DNA of 64,000 nt. Origin: Teredinibacter haidensis. GTDB taxonomy: Bacteria; Pseudomonadota; Gammaproteobacteria; Pseudomonadales; Cellvibrionaceae. The position numbers and the translations under genes are program-made. The stretch covers positions 4,103,001-4,167,000 of the forward strand of contig NZ_CP060084.1 in assembly GCF_014211975.1 (NCBI RefSeq). Reading direction: 5' to 3'. The notes beneath the pieces were generated by a model. That model saw only the letters and a program-made list of their open reading frames with translations. It made no database searches and was not told the DNA's origin. This document shows positions 36,368 through 45,034 of the stretch, one piece after another. Every line of letters begins with the position of its first letter. Position 1 is the stretch's first letter.

Positions 36368-37507
36368 ATGCTTGTAATCTTATTTTGGATAGCAATATTT
36401 TTTACTTTGTATAGCTACTTTATTTATCCTATTGCCCTTAAGCTTATTGTTTTTTGGGGTGGTGGTTCACGTAAGCAAGTAAAGAGTAGTACTAGCGTTA
36501 ATATATCACTCTTGATTACGGCTTATAATGAAAAGGATAGGATTGGTAAGAAGCTAGAGAATACGTTGAAATTGGAATATGATCACGGGTCTTTGGAGGT
36601 CATCGTTGCTTCAGATTGCTCGGATGATGGAACCGATAATATCGTCCGTACTTATGAAGATAGGGGGGTAAGCCTTGTTCGTGCGGCTAAGCGCTTAGGT
36701 AAAGAAAATGCGCAATTGGCAGCAATAAAGGTGGCGCAAGGTGAAATACTTGTATTCTCAGACACCGCGACAGATATTCCGCCTGATGCTCTTAATAAAT
36801 TAGCTGCATATTTTAGTGATGAAAGTATTGGAGCCGTGTCCAGTGAAGATCGTTTTGTCGCGCAAGATGGATCTCTACCTGGCGAAGGCGCTTACGTTAA
36901 ATATGAAATGTGGCTGAGGCAGCAAGAATCTAGGTTGGCCGGCTTGGTTGGTTTAAGTGGATCATTTTTTGCTGCGAGAAAAGAGGTGTGTCAAGAATGG
37001 GATATTCATTCTCCTTCCGATTTTAATACTGCGTTAAATTCAGTTCGTTTGGGCTATAAAGCAATTACTGCCCCTGATGTTCTTGGTTACTATCAAGATT
37101 TAAAGGACTCTTCAAAAGAGTATTCTAGGAAAATACGGACTGTGATTCGAGGTATGACGGCTTTACGAAGACACCCCGGCGTTCTTGATCCTACTAAGTA
37201 CGGCCTTTTTTCCTTCCAAGTTTGGAGCCATAAGTTGATGCGGTGGTTGGTACCTTGGTCGCTATTAGTGCTTTTTGTGGTCTCTGCGTTTATCTCAGGT
37301 GAAGGTCAGCTTTACCAATTGGCATTATTGGTCCAAATAGTTTTCTACGGTATAGCGATTGCGGCGCACTTCAATAGTTCGCTTTTACGTTATGGTGTTG
37401 TAAAACTCATTTATTTTTTTGTTCAGGTAAATATTGCGCTTTTTGATGCATCGATCAAATTTTTCTCTGGTACGAGAATGACCACCTGGAAGCCTTCTGC
37501 ACGATGA
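36368..37507 (+). CDS. Glycosyltransferase family 2, membrane-bound
   Basis: 379 residues. An N-terminal helix (~3-25) precedes a GT-A domain with ISLLITAYNEKDRI, the DCSDDGTD motif and FSDTATDIPPD, where the DxD-like site lies. LVGLSGSFFAARKEV is the acceptor-side element. Two to three C-terminal helices follow. The form is that of processive or chain-extending GT2 enzymes. Its stop overlaps the next start (ATGA at 37504), so translation is coupled to the aminotransferase. Confidence 0.9.
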   Translation: MLVILFWIAIFFTLYSYFIYPIALKLIVFWGGGSRKQVKSSTSVNISLLITAYNEKDRIGKKLENTLKLEYDHGSLEVIVASDCSDDGTDNIVRTYEDRGVSLVRAAKRLGKENAQLAAIKVAQGEILVFSDTATDIPPDALNKLAAYFSDESIGAVSSEDRFVAQDGSLPGEGAYVKYEMWLRQQESRLAGLVGLSGSFFAARKEVCQEWDIHSPSDFNTALNSVRLGYKAITAPDVLGYYQDLKDSSKEYSRKIRTVIRGMTALRRHPGVLDPTKYGLFSFQVWSHKLMRWLVPWSLLVLFVVSAFISGEGQLYQLALLVQIVFYGIAIAAHFNSSLLRYGVVKLIYFFVQVNIALFDASIKFFSGTRMTTWKPSAR

Positions 37508-38643
37508 TAACCAGTATACCGCCTGTGGGTAGCCGGGTGCTGGCGTTTAAATCAAGGGCAACCGCGCCATCGTTCCCCGGTTTTGATTGCACTTGGTTGA
37601 ATTGTGGAACTGCAGCGCTGGCGCTTGCACTTCTGGCTGCAAAGGCATTGAAGCCGGAGGTGAAAAAACCAAAAGTTATATTGCCAGCTTACGGATGTCC
37701 TGATCTGGTTGCGGCGGCTGTTTTTGCCGGTGTAAAACCAGTCTTGGTCGATATTCAACCCGATGACCCCTCTTATGATCTCGACAAACTATCCATGTCG
37801 CTGGATGAAGCGGTAATTGCAGTTGTTGCAGTAAACTTTCTTGGTATACGGGAACGGTTACAGGAAATTAAAGATCGACTCGTCGGTCGCGAAATTGCGT
37901 TAATTGAGGACAACGCTCAATGGTTTCCTGAAGAGTACTTGTTCGAAATAGAAAGATCTCCAGCAGATTTTATATTGACCTCATTTGGGAGGGGGAAACC
38001 TGTCAACTTGCTGGGCGGCGGGCTCTTACTGAGTAAAACTATCTTTACCGCTCAGCTGAAGGTGATGCAGGCAGAGTACAGCCTCAGCGCGCCGAAAAAA
38101 TGCAATGCAGTTGTGGCATTAGGGTTTCGGCTTAAGAGCATACTTTTCAACGCATTTTTGACTCCTACTGGTTACGGGATTCTCAGTCGGTTACCTTTTC
38201 TGGATATTGGCGCGACGAAATATCATTCGTTATCAGCAATAACTTCGATGGATGAGGTGAGGCGTCGGTTTCTACCGCTAAACCTGCGCCAGCGTATTGA
38301 ACAAGATCGATCTATTGAGGCCTATTATCACAATGTGCTGGATGAAGGTGGGGTGCATTCATTGCCAGTTTCTCTTAGCGAACGGTGTGGTCGGTTATTA
38401 CGTTACCCCGTTTTGGTGGATACCGAGTTAACAAGAAAGTACTTAATTGAATCGAAGCTGGGAGCATCACCTTTTTATGGTAAACCATTAATCACAATTG
38501 ATGGTATATCGGCGTTGGCTATCGGCGAGCCGAATCCTGCTGGTGCACGCAAATTTTCTGAACGGTTGTTGACCTTCCCGGTGCATTCAGCAGTTCACCA
38601 AAAGCATGTAGATGGCTTGACCAAAATAATACAGCGGAGTTAA
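37504..38643 (+). CDS. DegT/DnrJ/EryC1-type PLP aminotransferase
   Basis: 379 residues of the sugar aminotransferase fold. NCGTAALALALLAA is the PLP phosphate loop near 33, ILPAYGCPDLVAAAVFAG follows, LIEDNAQ carries the Asp that contacts the pyridine nitrogen, and SFGRGKPVNLLGGG holds the candidate Schiff-base Lys. The C-terminal half is divergent. It probably makes an amino sugar (or an amino group for later acylation) for the polymer, or acts on a non-sugar ketone. Translationally coupled to the GT2 upstream; the hydrolase gene starts directly after its stop. Confidence 0.82.
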   Translation: MITSIPPVGSRVLAFKSRATAPSFPGFDCTWLNCGTAALALALLAAKALKPEVKKPKVILPAYGCPDLVAAAVFAGVKPVLVDIQPDDPSYDLDKLSMSLDEAVIAVVAVNFLGIRERLQEIKDRLVGREIALIEDNAQWFPEEYLFEIERSPADFILTSFGRGKPVNLLGGGLLLSKTIFTAQLKVMQAEYSLSAPKKCNAVVALGFRLKSILFNAFLTPTGYGILSRLPFLDIGATKYHSLSAITSMDEVRRRFLPLNLRQRIEQDRSIEAYYHNVLDEGGVHSLPVSLSERCGRLLRYPVLVDTELTRKYLIESKLGASPFYGKPLITIDGISALAIGEPNPAGARKFSERLLTFPVHSAVHQKHVDGLTKIIQRS

Positions 38644-39510
38644 ATGGTGAGCTTAAAGGTAGCTGTAATAGCGGTTATTTCGATTGGACTTTTGGGATAC
38701 GGCGGATTGCTTTTTTCCATCGGGCATTTTATGCCTAAGCGGCAAGTAGTATTACCTAACGACAGGGGAAGCCATGTGCTTTTTAAGCAAGGTAATATTC
38801 GCTATGTTCGGGATTCGGACGATAAAACCACTACTGTTTTTTTGCACGGTTTTAACGGACGCCTCGAAGTGTGGGAAGAGACGATTGCTGGACTTAATGG
38901 TTGTGGTACCACTTTCAGTCTAGATGTTCCAGGTTATGCTGGATCAATGTGGGACTCAGATGATTTCAGCGTGCAGGTACAATCCCACCGAATATACCAT
39001 TTTTTACAAGACCAGGGGCTAGAGCGGGTAACGCTTGTCGGTATATCCATGGGCGGTTCTATCGCAGCACAAATTTCTGCAGATTATCCGGACTTTGTCA
39101 GCTCGCTGGTTTTAATTGCTCCATCCGGGTATACGAATTCTCTAAACTTTTGGGTGCCTGCAAAGTATTTTCTGGAGAAAGGGTTGCTAAAAAATGTAGC
39201 CTTGTCGGTGGCCAATACTTCGCTATTTAAATACCTTTATCCAAAAAGTGTTGCGGCACAGGCAATGTCCGTTACGGACTCTTATAATGATCAATGGATT
39301 AACAGCTTAAAAAATATAGAAGCGAAAGCCATTCTTTTATGGTCGAAAGGAGATAATACAGTTCCGTTCGAGTATGCAGAAAAAATCTCCAAAGAGATTG
39401 ACGGTAGTGTTGTACACGCACTGGATGAGTGGATTGGCCATGACGTCACAAAAAATGTCCCTCATATGATTTCGGAAGTGGTATGTGGCCTACATTTAAC
39501 TAATGGCTAG
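38644..39510 (+). CDS. Membrane-anchored alpha/beta hydrolase
   Basis: 288 residues. An N-terminal uncleaved hydrophobic segment (~5-25) suggests anchoring with the domain in the periplasm. The fold is clear: FLHGFNGRLEVWEE with the oxyanion HG, SLDVPGYAGSMW, and the nucleophile elbow GISMGGSIAAQ with Ser near 135. Asp is in LWSKGDNTVPF and His in WIGHDVTKN. The substrate could be an ester on the polymer or a lipid carrier product. It starts right after the aminotransferase stop (TAA-ATG). Confidence 0.85.
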   Translation: MVSLKVAVIAVISIGLLGYGGLLFSIGHFMPKRQVVLPNDRGSHVLFKQGNIRYVRDSDDKTTTVFLHGFNGRLEVWEETIAGLNGCGTTFSLDVPGYAGSMWDSDDFSVQVQSHRIYHFLQDQGLERVTLVGISMGGSIAAQISADYPDFVSSLVLIAPSGYTNSLNFWVPAKYFLEKGLLKNVALSVANTSLFKYLYPKSVAAQAMSVTDSYNDQWINSLKNIEAKAILLWSKGDNTVPFEYAEKISKEIDGSVVHALDEWIGHDVTKNVPHMISEVVCGLHLTNG

Positions 39511-39565
39511 AGAATATGCTTTTTAGTATAAATTATTTTAAATGTAGAAATACTGGCTAGGAGTT

Positions 39566-40228
39566 ATGTTTATGAACAGTAAAAGACTTCAATTTCTGAG
39601 TGAGCACTTCAGGTCGCAAGGCTTTCTGCATGCAGCCAAAATCTCCTTCCGAAGAATTTTCTTTCCTTCCCGGTGCTACAAAATTTTGTTTGCACTTGAT
39701 GAGCCCAAGCCAAATGAGAAAGCTGTAATTACCTCCGCCAATCATGTGTTCAGATTTGCTACAGTTGACGAGCTTAAGATGTTTTCTAAAGTGAAAGACT
39801 TTGATATCCATGATTTTGATATCGAACGTGTTGAACGCGGCAGTGCAAGGTGCATGCTACAATTGGACAAGGAAAATCTTGTCGGCTATTCATGGATATG
39901 GAGAAATAATCTTGCCCATATCGATGATGGATTTCATATTAATTTGCCAAACGATACGATATACAACTTTAAAGGGTATACCTCTCCAGAATACCGTGGT
40001 GACGGGTTTCAGGCTTTACGTCATTTAAAGCTATTGGAAAATCTCAAAGACAGTGGTGTTAACCGTCTATTTGGGTTTGTCGATCAGTATAATCTTCGGT
40101 CGCTAAATGGTGTGAAGAAAAGCGGCTATAAAAGAGTGGGAGAGATGGTGATAGATAGAGGGAGTGAAGATGTACGTATGTCGCTGCACCTGAAAAATTA
40201 TTTTTGGTCCAGGGAAGCGCGTACTTAA
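39566..40228 (+). CDS. GNAT-family acyltransferase
   Basis: 220 residues. The C-terminal half has the acetyl-CoA pyrophosphate loop SPEYRGDGFQALRHL near 145-160 and the later NLRSLNGVKKSGY element of the GNAT fold. The N-terminal ~70 residues are basic and without a recognised domain. TAGGAG sits six bases before the ATG. Last gene of the exosortase operon, overlapping the convergent methyltransferase by four bases. It likely N-acylates the amino group made by the aminotransferase two genes upstream; this is inference. Confidence 0.78.
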   Translation: MFMNSKRLQFLSEHFRSQGFLHAAKISFRRIFFPSRCYKILFALDEPKPNEKAVITSANHVFRFATVDELKMFSKVKDFDIHDFDIERVERGSARCMLQLDKENLVGYSWIWRNNLAHIDDGFHINLPNDTIYNFKGYTSPEYRGDGFQALRHLKLLENLKDSGVNRLFGFVDQYNLRSLNGVKKSGYKRVGEMVIDRGSEDVRMSLHLKNYFWSREART

Positions 40229-41109
40229 CTGGCGTTTTTTTTGTGTTTTACAAATATTGTTCCGTATCGATAGTTTCGATTTTTTGATAGTGCGAAATAG
40301 GGTTCGCAGCCCCAATAATACCCCCACCAACGTTCATCGATATGCTTCCTTGAATAATTATAAATACTCTTCAATTTATAGGTTAAGGGGGAGAGTTGTG
40401 TGTTTTTAAGAATATTTGTTCGCATATCTAACTCCATCCCGTCAATAAAAAGTACCGAATTATTTTTCATAAATGGAATGATTTTTCCCAGTACTTTCGT
40501 GGCCATTGTGGGTGGCATATGAAAAAGCACATTTTGAATAAAAATAATATCAGCAGAGCAAACTGATTGTTGAATATCATCTGTTAGCAGGTTGGCTGTT
40601 GAAAACGAAACGTGACTCTTTAAGTGCTCTTTTACGCAGTAGGTATCTGTTCCTTGCTGCTTGTCGAACGTTTGAAGTATGAATTCTTGAGGTATGCTGT
40701 GGCCTTGTGTAATTTCACGAAGCGTGTAAATACTGCTTTCTGCTTTTTCCACCATTTCCTGGTGGAGGTCAGAAGCTTGTATATTAAACTTTAGCTTAGG
40801 GTTAGCTTTGGCTAACGCAGACGCCACAGTGTAGGCTTCTGCCCCGTTGGAGCTTGCAAATATCTGGATATTGAGGGTTTTACTATCTGTTGGGGCTATA
40901 TGATCCAAAACCGGACCGGTTAAAGCTTCAAGCTGTAAAGGTGAACGGTAAAAGCATGTATAAGTGTGGTTGTTTAAACGATCCGTTGTTTTTAACAGCT
41001 TGCGATGTTTCTTGCGACCGTATGGTAGAAGAATAAGGCCGAAATAGAGCTTTTCTCTTGCCCAGCGGTATACCTTTTTCAATAGACGAAAGACCAGTGT
41101 GTTTCTCAT
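40225..41109 (-). CDS. CheR-like class I SAM methyltransferase
   Basis: About 294 residues. The order of motifs follows CheR: FASSNGAEAYTVASAL (SAM loop), IQASDLHQEMVEKAESSIY (CheR ATDIDxxVLxxAxxGxY), then IIFIQNVLFHMPP (CheR IFCRNVLIYF). The chemotaxis-specific N-terminal four-helix domain is absent. The enzyme is therefore more likely a biosynthetic methyltransferase, perhaps a carboxyl methylase, than a receptor methylase. The ATG at 41109 is chosen since it starts after the upstream stop codon. It lies downstream of the HMG-CoA synthase and hot-dog genes on the same strand. Confidence 0.75.
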   Translation of the reverse strand: MRNTLVFRLLKKVYRWAREKLYFGLILLPYGRKKHRKLLKTTDRLNNHTYTCFYRSPLQLEALTGPVLDHIAPTDSKTLNIQIFASSNGAEAYTVASALAKANPKLKFNIQASDLHQEMVEKAESSIYTLREITQGHSIPQEFILQTFDKQQGTDTYCVKEHLKSHVSFSTANLLTDDIQQSVCSADIIFIQNVLFHMPPTMATKVLGKIIPFMKNNSVLFIDGMELDMRTNILKNTQLSPLTYKLKSIYNYSRKHIDERWWGYYWGCEPYFALSKNRNYRYGTIFVKHKKNAS

Positions 41110-41128
41110 AATATAGCAAGGTCGTGAG

Positions 41129-41548
41129 TTAGTGAGTGTAGATACGAAGTGTAATATTACCGGTACAAATAGGTATCCCGTTCTGTGACACGCCAACGTT
41201 GCATACCGCTACGATATGATCTTTTTGTGTCTCACACTCGGTGACTTCTCCCCTGGCCTCTAGCGGCTCATTGGGTACGGCGCTAGCTTCCATCTTCCAG
41301 TTAATGCGTTCTATTTCGGAATTTTCACCGAGCCATGCTTCGATCATTCGCACCAAAACATTACCCGTTAAACCTCTGTGAACGACAATATCCGGAAGAC
41401 CTTCGCTTATTGCTGCTTCCTTGTCGTAGTGCACATGATGCCTATTCCATGTGACCGCACTGTACATAAAAAGGTGAGTACTGCTAAGCGTTGTTACAAA
41501 TGCGGGAATGGTATAGCCGACAGTGATATCGCTTGGTTTAGTTGTCAC
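41129..41548 (-). CDS. MaoC-like hot-dog dehydratase, subunit 2
   Basis: 139-residue single hot-dog protein of the MaoC/R-hydratase type. SAVTWNRHHVHYDKEAA carries the hydratase-2 Asn/His pattern, followed by DIVVHRGL. The C-terminal strand pattern SQNGIPICTGNITLRIY is typical. It acts as a dehydratase on 3-hydroxyacyl thioesters. It lies three bases from another MaoC-type gene; together they resemble the two-chain (HadA/HadB-like) dehydratases. The substrate is likely a CoA or carrier-protein thioester from the adjacent HMG-CoA-synthase-like enzyme. Confidence 0.82.
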   Translation of the reverse strand: MTTKPSDITVGYTIPAFVTTLSSTHLFMYSAVTWNRHHVHYDKEAAISEGLPDIVVHRGLTGNVLVRMIEAWLGENSEIERINWKMEASAVPNEPLEARGEVTECETQKDHIVAVCNVGVSQNGIPICTGNITLRIYTH

Positions 41549-41551
41549 GAG

Positions 41552-42034
41552 TTAAAGCCTTTTAATAAAGGTGGCTATTTCTCTGGCCACTAATTGATGT
41601 TCTCTTAAATAAAACTGGGTAAGGATTTCAATAAAGTAGAGCTTCCCCGAACGCCCTTCCTTAGTGAAAACGCCTTTTAACTCGGTAGTAATGGTAATAT
41701 CATCTCCCGGTTTTGCTCGCTCGAAAATTTCATATTCGCTGCTTCCACCGACGGTGCGTGTTGCCGGAAGAGGGATATTCAGTTCGGCAGGAGAGTTGTC
41801 TGAGGGCAATCCGCTAAGCGGTATATCGTCATACGATAGCGATTGGTAAAAAAGGGGGGGGGCTACAATACCGCCGTAGCGCGTTTTCGCAGCATACTCT
41901 TTGTCGAAATATAAAGGATTGTTATCCCCGATCGCCTGGGCAAAGCGTTTAATATCTCTCTCATTAACGATATATTTGCGCGTACTTTGTTGCCCAATAT
42001 GATCTAAAGCTTCTTTTGGAATATTGTTGCCCAT
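41552..42034 (-). CDS. MaoC N-terminal-like hot-dog dehydratase, subunit 1
   Basis: 160 residues with the FAS1-type dehydratase N-terminal pattern: RYIVNERDIKRFAQAIGDNNPLYFDKEYA-like start, then YGGIVAPPLFYQS. RTVGGSSEYEIFERAKPGDDITI is the usual substrate-side segment. Such subunits form heterodimers with a second hot-dog chain, here encoded next door. The start at 42034 lies six bases after the HMG-CoA synthase stop. It should dehydrate a beta-hydroxy thioester. Confidence 0.82.
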   Translation of the reverse strand: MGNNIPKEALDHIGQQSTRKYIVNERDIKRFAQAIGDNNPLYFDKEYAAKTRYGGIVAPPLFYQSLSYDDIPLSGLPSDNSPAELNIPLPATRTVGGSSEYEIFERAKPGDDITITTELKGVFTKEGRSGKLYFIEILTQFYLREHQLVAREIATFIKRL

Positions 42035-42040
42035 CTCGGT

Positions 42041-43276
42041 TTACTCGAAATCACTGTATTGGCGGATATGGTTTGTATTGCCCAGATAGAGATATTTGCC
42101 GGTAAGCCCCCAATCACTAGAAGCAAATCTTTCGGTGTCACCAGTACCCAGCTGATCATTCGTGCGAACAATATTTTCGTATTCACTTACGCTTAGCCGT
42201 TTGCGCGCATCAAGTTCTGGTTGTGGATCTATTAAGTGCGTGTATTGTTCGAAACCTTGGGTTGGATACACAATGCCCCATGAGGCGGCGCAACCACTAC
42301 CATAGGAAAATAAGCTGATTTGTCGTAGGGTTTTGGTGGTGTTTTGCCGCAGTAGATCGATAAGCGCCAAGAACAATGAACCTGTATAAATATTTCCGAC
42401 AATGGCATTTAGAGAGAGCCACGGCGTAACACGTTGTTGTAGTGATTCGCGAAAGGTCGCGTATTCGGGAGTGTCTCTTTCCACTATGAGATTGTTATCG
42501 ATCTCATAGTGGCGCTGGTGAGCTTTGATGGCCATTTTTACAAATGGTACGTGATAAATACAGGCATCCAGCTGATCAAGTTTAAATAACTGGGGTAGAG
42601 TGGCCTTGCTCATGGCATCACTGTAGGCGCCGGACAAAGCATCAAGGTAGCAGTCTATGGAGTAGTGCCCGTCGACAAAGGCCGTTTTCGAGTAGAGGGG
42701 CCGCCAAAAATCCATAACATGTTTGGTGTAATTACCCGTTATATCTTCATCAAAGGTTAATAGCTTTGGAGTGTCCGAGATAATCATTGCAACGGCACCG
42801 GCACCCTGCGTTGGCTCCCCCGCATCGCCAATGGGATAGCGCGCGATATCTGCAGCGATAATCAGCGCTTTTTTTCCGGCCGCTCGACCACAGGAAATCC
42901 AGTCTGCAGCGGAAGTGACAGCAGCCATGGCCCCGAAACAGGCGTGCTTGGCTTCGTAGGTGTGGCAATTACTTTTTAAACCCAATGCTTGATGTACGTA
43001 TACTGCAACGGGCTTGCTGTGATCGACACCGGTTTCTGTACCAACAACTAAGGTTCCGATTTCGGCAGGATCAATATTGAATTTCTGAATGGCTTTTAAA
43101 CCCGCATTTATTGCGAGATGTACGGGATCCTCCATCGGGGTGGCGATTGCCATGCGGAGCTGCCCAAGCCCTTTAGTGAATTTGTCGGGATCAATTTCTC
43201 GCGCCTCCGCGAGGTCTACTAGATCGAGATAATGTTGGGGGCAGTGAAAGGCAATTGCTTCAATACCAACTCTCAT
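42041..43276 (-). CDS. HMG-CoA synthase family protein (PksG/HCS-like)
   Basis: About 411 residues of the hydroxymethylglutaryl synthase fold, which adds acetyl to a beta-ketoacyl thioester. The catalytic set is in place: Glu81 in VVGTETGVDHSK, Cys113 in KHACFGA and a His in YHVPFVKMAIKAH. FSYGSGCAASWG is the C-terminal thiolase-fold loop. In bacteria without the mevalonate pathway such enzymes build beta-branches on carrier-protein-bound chains. The ATG at 43276 is chosen for its AGAGGA. It heads a leftward operon with two dehydratase chains and a methyltransferase, divergent from the carrier-protein gene. Confidence 0.88.
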   Translation of the reverse strand: MRVGIEAIAFHCPQHYLDLVDLAEAREIDPDKFTKGLGQLRMAIATPMEDPVHLAINAGLKAIQKFNIDPAEIGTLVVGTETGVDHSKPVAVYVHQALGLKSNCHTYEAKHACFGAMAAVTSAADWISCGRAAGKKALIIAADIARYPIGDAGEPTQGAGAVAMIISDTPKLLTFDEDITGNYTKHVMDFWRPLYSKTAFVDGHYSIDCYLDALSGAYSDAMSKATLPQLFKLDQLDACIYHVPFVKMAIKAHQRHYEIDNNLIVERDTPEYATFRESLQQRVTPWLSLNAIVGNIYTGSLFLALIDLLRQNTTKTLRQISLFSYGSGCAASWGIVYPTQGFEQYTHLIDPQPELDARKRLSVSEYENIVRTNDQLGTGDTERFASSDWGLTGKYLYLGNTNHIRQYSDFE

Positions 43277-43588
43277 TATTATATCCTCTGCTAACGGCGC
43301 CAACGTTTAGTATGCGTGTTCATAAGTCTGATTAGACTGAATTTGTACTAAAGCTGCAAGTCGCTTGCCAAAAATAATTTCTTTCACTACCGTTTTATTT
43401 AGTCTTGCCCGCAGTAAAAGGTTGATATCTGGGGGAAAAGGCTTAAAAGATAAATTTTTGATTAAGATTTTTCTAATTGTAGACATTGTATTTGTGTCGA
43501 ATCGGTTTACAGTGCGAAATTTTTTACAGGCTGGCTATTTTTTTAATTCATATTAATATGGTGGGAACGTTTTAAACGGAATAGTGGT
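43277..43588. other. Divergent intergenic region of the aminoacyl/acyl carrier module
   Basis: About 312 AT-rich bases between the HMG-CoA-synthase-like gene (leftward) and the first carrier-protein gene (rightward). It presumably carries both promoters. No gene or clear operator was seen. Confidence 0.45.
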
Positions 43589-43828
43589 ATGTTTGAAGAT
43601 AAGATTAAAGAAATATTGAGCAAGCATGGGAAATTGTCATCTGATGTGAGCACTCTAACCGATACCAGCGACCTCTACGCTGCCGGTCTTACATCTCTTA
43701 CAACGGTAAATGTGATGCTCGCGATTGAGGATGCTTTTGACGTTGAGTTCGAAGATCGCATGCTAAATCGACAAACATTCCAAAGTATCGATGCGCTAAT
43801 TGAGGCCTTGGAAGAATTGAATTGCTAA
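43589..43828 (+). CDS. Acyl/aminoacyl carrier protein 1
   Basis: 79-residue phosphopantetheine carrier protein. Ser36 in AAGLTSLTTV is the attachment site, followed by IEDAFDVEF. The AGLTS form of the motif resembles carrier proteins that partner amino acid:[carrier protein] ligases rather than fatty acid ACP (DSL). The ligase gene lies two genes downstream in the same operon, so an aminoacyl (Gly or Ala in known systems) is the likely load. First gene of the rightward operon. Confidence 0.9.
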   Translation: MFEDKIKEILSKHGKLSSDVSTLTDTSDLYAAGLTSLTTVNVMLAIEDAFDVEFEDRMLNRQTFQSIDALIEALEELNC

Positions 43829-43860
43829 CACCTCTAACAACAAGGTAAGCGGGGTCTTTT

Positions 43861-45033
43861 GTGAGCGAGGATAGTAACGGGAAGTTCTATGCAGTGCTAA
43901 AGACTGTAGAGCGTCTGGGCGTTGATGTTGTTGCAAAATGGGCTGACGATGTTGATAGGAACGCGCGTTTTCCAGTAGAGGCTTTCGATGTATTTAAAGA
44001 AAGCAAGCTATTGAGTGCTTACGTTCCTGCGGAATATGGTGGTATGGGATTGAGCATAAGGCAAATTTGCAAGATATGCGAAACGTTGGGTGAGTACTGT
44101 GCTTCAACGGCAATGGTGTATGCGATGCATCAGATTCAAGTGGCCTGTATTGTTCATCATGGCCAAACTTCCGAATATTTTCGCAGTTTCTTGAAAGCGC
44201 TTGCACACAATCAGTGGTTGCTTGCTTCAGCTACCACTGAGCTAGGTGTAGGGGGCGACCTTCGCTCCAGCATTTGCGCCCTGGAAATAAAAGGAAAGCA
44301 ATTTAGTTTAACAAAACAAGCGCCGGTTGTGTCCTATGCCTTGGCGTCAGATTTTATTCTTATTACCTGCAGGGCAAGCCCTGACTCGCCATCCAGTGAT
44401 CAGAAGCATGTCGTCGTTAAAACAGAAGATTGTGAGATTGAAGAGATTGCTGGATGGGATACCTTAGGGTTTCGTGGTACTTGCAGTTCGGGTTATACGG
44501 TGAAAGCAAAGGGCGAGACCGAGCAAATTTTGCCAGTAGAGTTTTCCAGTGTGCTAGCACAAACTATGCATCCCGTTGCGCATTTAACATGGGGCTCTCT
44601 GTGGGTGGGTATGGCTGAGGACGCTGTTCGGCGGGCGAGGAAATCGGTGCGTATTCTTGCCAGGAGAACGCCGGGTACAGCCCCGGTAAGCGCCCTGCGT
44701 TTAAGTGAAGTTGATGAGCAGCTGTTTGCGATGAAGGGAAGTTTGAAGCAGATGATTGTGGAGTATCAGGAGCTTATAGACAGTAATCAGTTGGAGTTCT
44801 GTAGCCAGTTTGCCTTCGCAACAAAAGTGAATAATGTCAAATTACGATGCTCTGAAATGCTTGTCGACATCGTGGGTAATGCGTTACAGATTGTCGGAAT
44901 TTCCGGTTATAAAAACGATTCGGATAACAGTTTGTGCAGACATATACGCGATGCTTACGGTGCTGCGTTAATGGTGAACAACGACCGTATTCGTGGCCAC
45001 AATTCAACTATGCATATTGCGATGAGAGATTAG
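43861..45033 (+). CDS. Acyl-CoA dehydrogenase-like flavoprotein lacking the canonical catalytic Glu
   Basis: 390 residues with the full ACAD fold: helical N-domain (VPAEYGGMGLSIRQIC), beta middle domain (ASATTELGVGGDLRSS, GWDTLGFRGTCS) and C-terminal helical domain (ADQ-like GISGYKNDSDNSLCRHIRDAYG). At the usual catalytic Glu position, where family members have YEGT, the sequence is MVNND with Val372. The enzyme may use another base, or may be a flavin oxygenase of ACAD fold. Context suggests it acts on an aminoacyl or acyl group bound to carrier protein 1. The start is GTG with AAGGTAAG upstream. Confidence 0.85.
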   Translation: MSEDSNGKFYAVLKTVERLGVDVVAKWADDVDRNARFPVEAFDVFKESKLLSAYVPAEYGGMGLSIRQICKICETLGEYCASTAMVYAMHQIQVACIVHHGQTSEYFRSFLKALAHNQWLLASATTELGVGGDLRSSICALEIKGKQFSLTKQAPVVSYALASDFILITCRASPDSPSSDQKHVVVKTEDCEIEEIAGWDTLGFRGTCSSGYTVKAKGETEQILPVEFSSVLAQTMHPVAHLTWGSLWVGMAEDAVRRARKSVRILARRTPGTAPVSALRLSEVDEQLFAMKGSLKQMIVEYQELIDSNQLEFCSQFAFATKVNNVKLRCSEMLVDIVGNALQIVGISGYKNDSDNSLCRHIRDAYGAALMVNNDRIRGHNSTMHIAMRD

Positions 45034-45034
45034 T

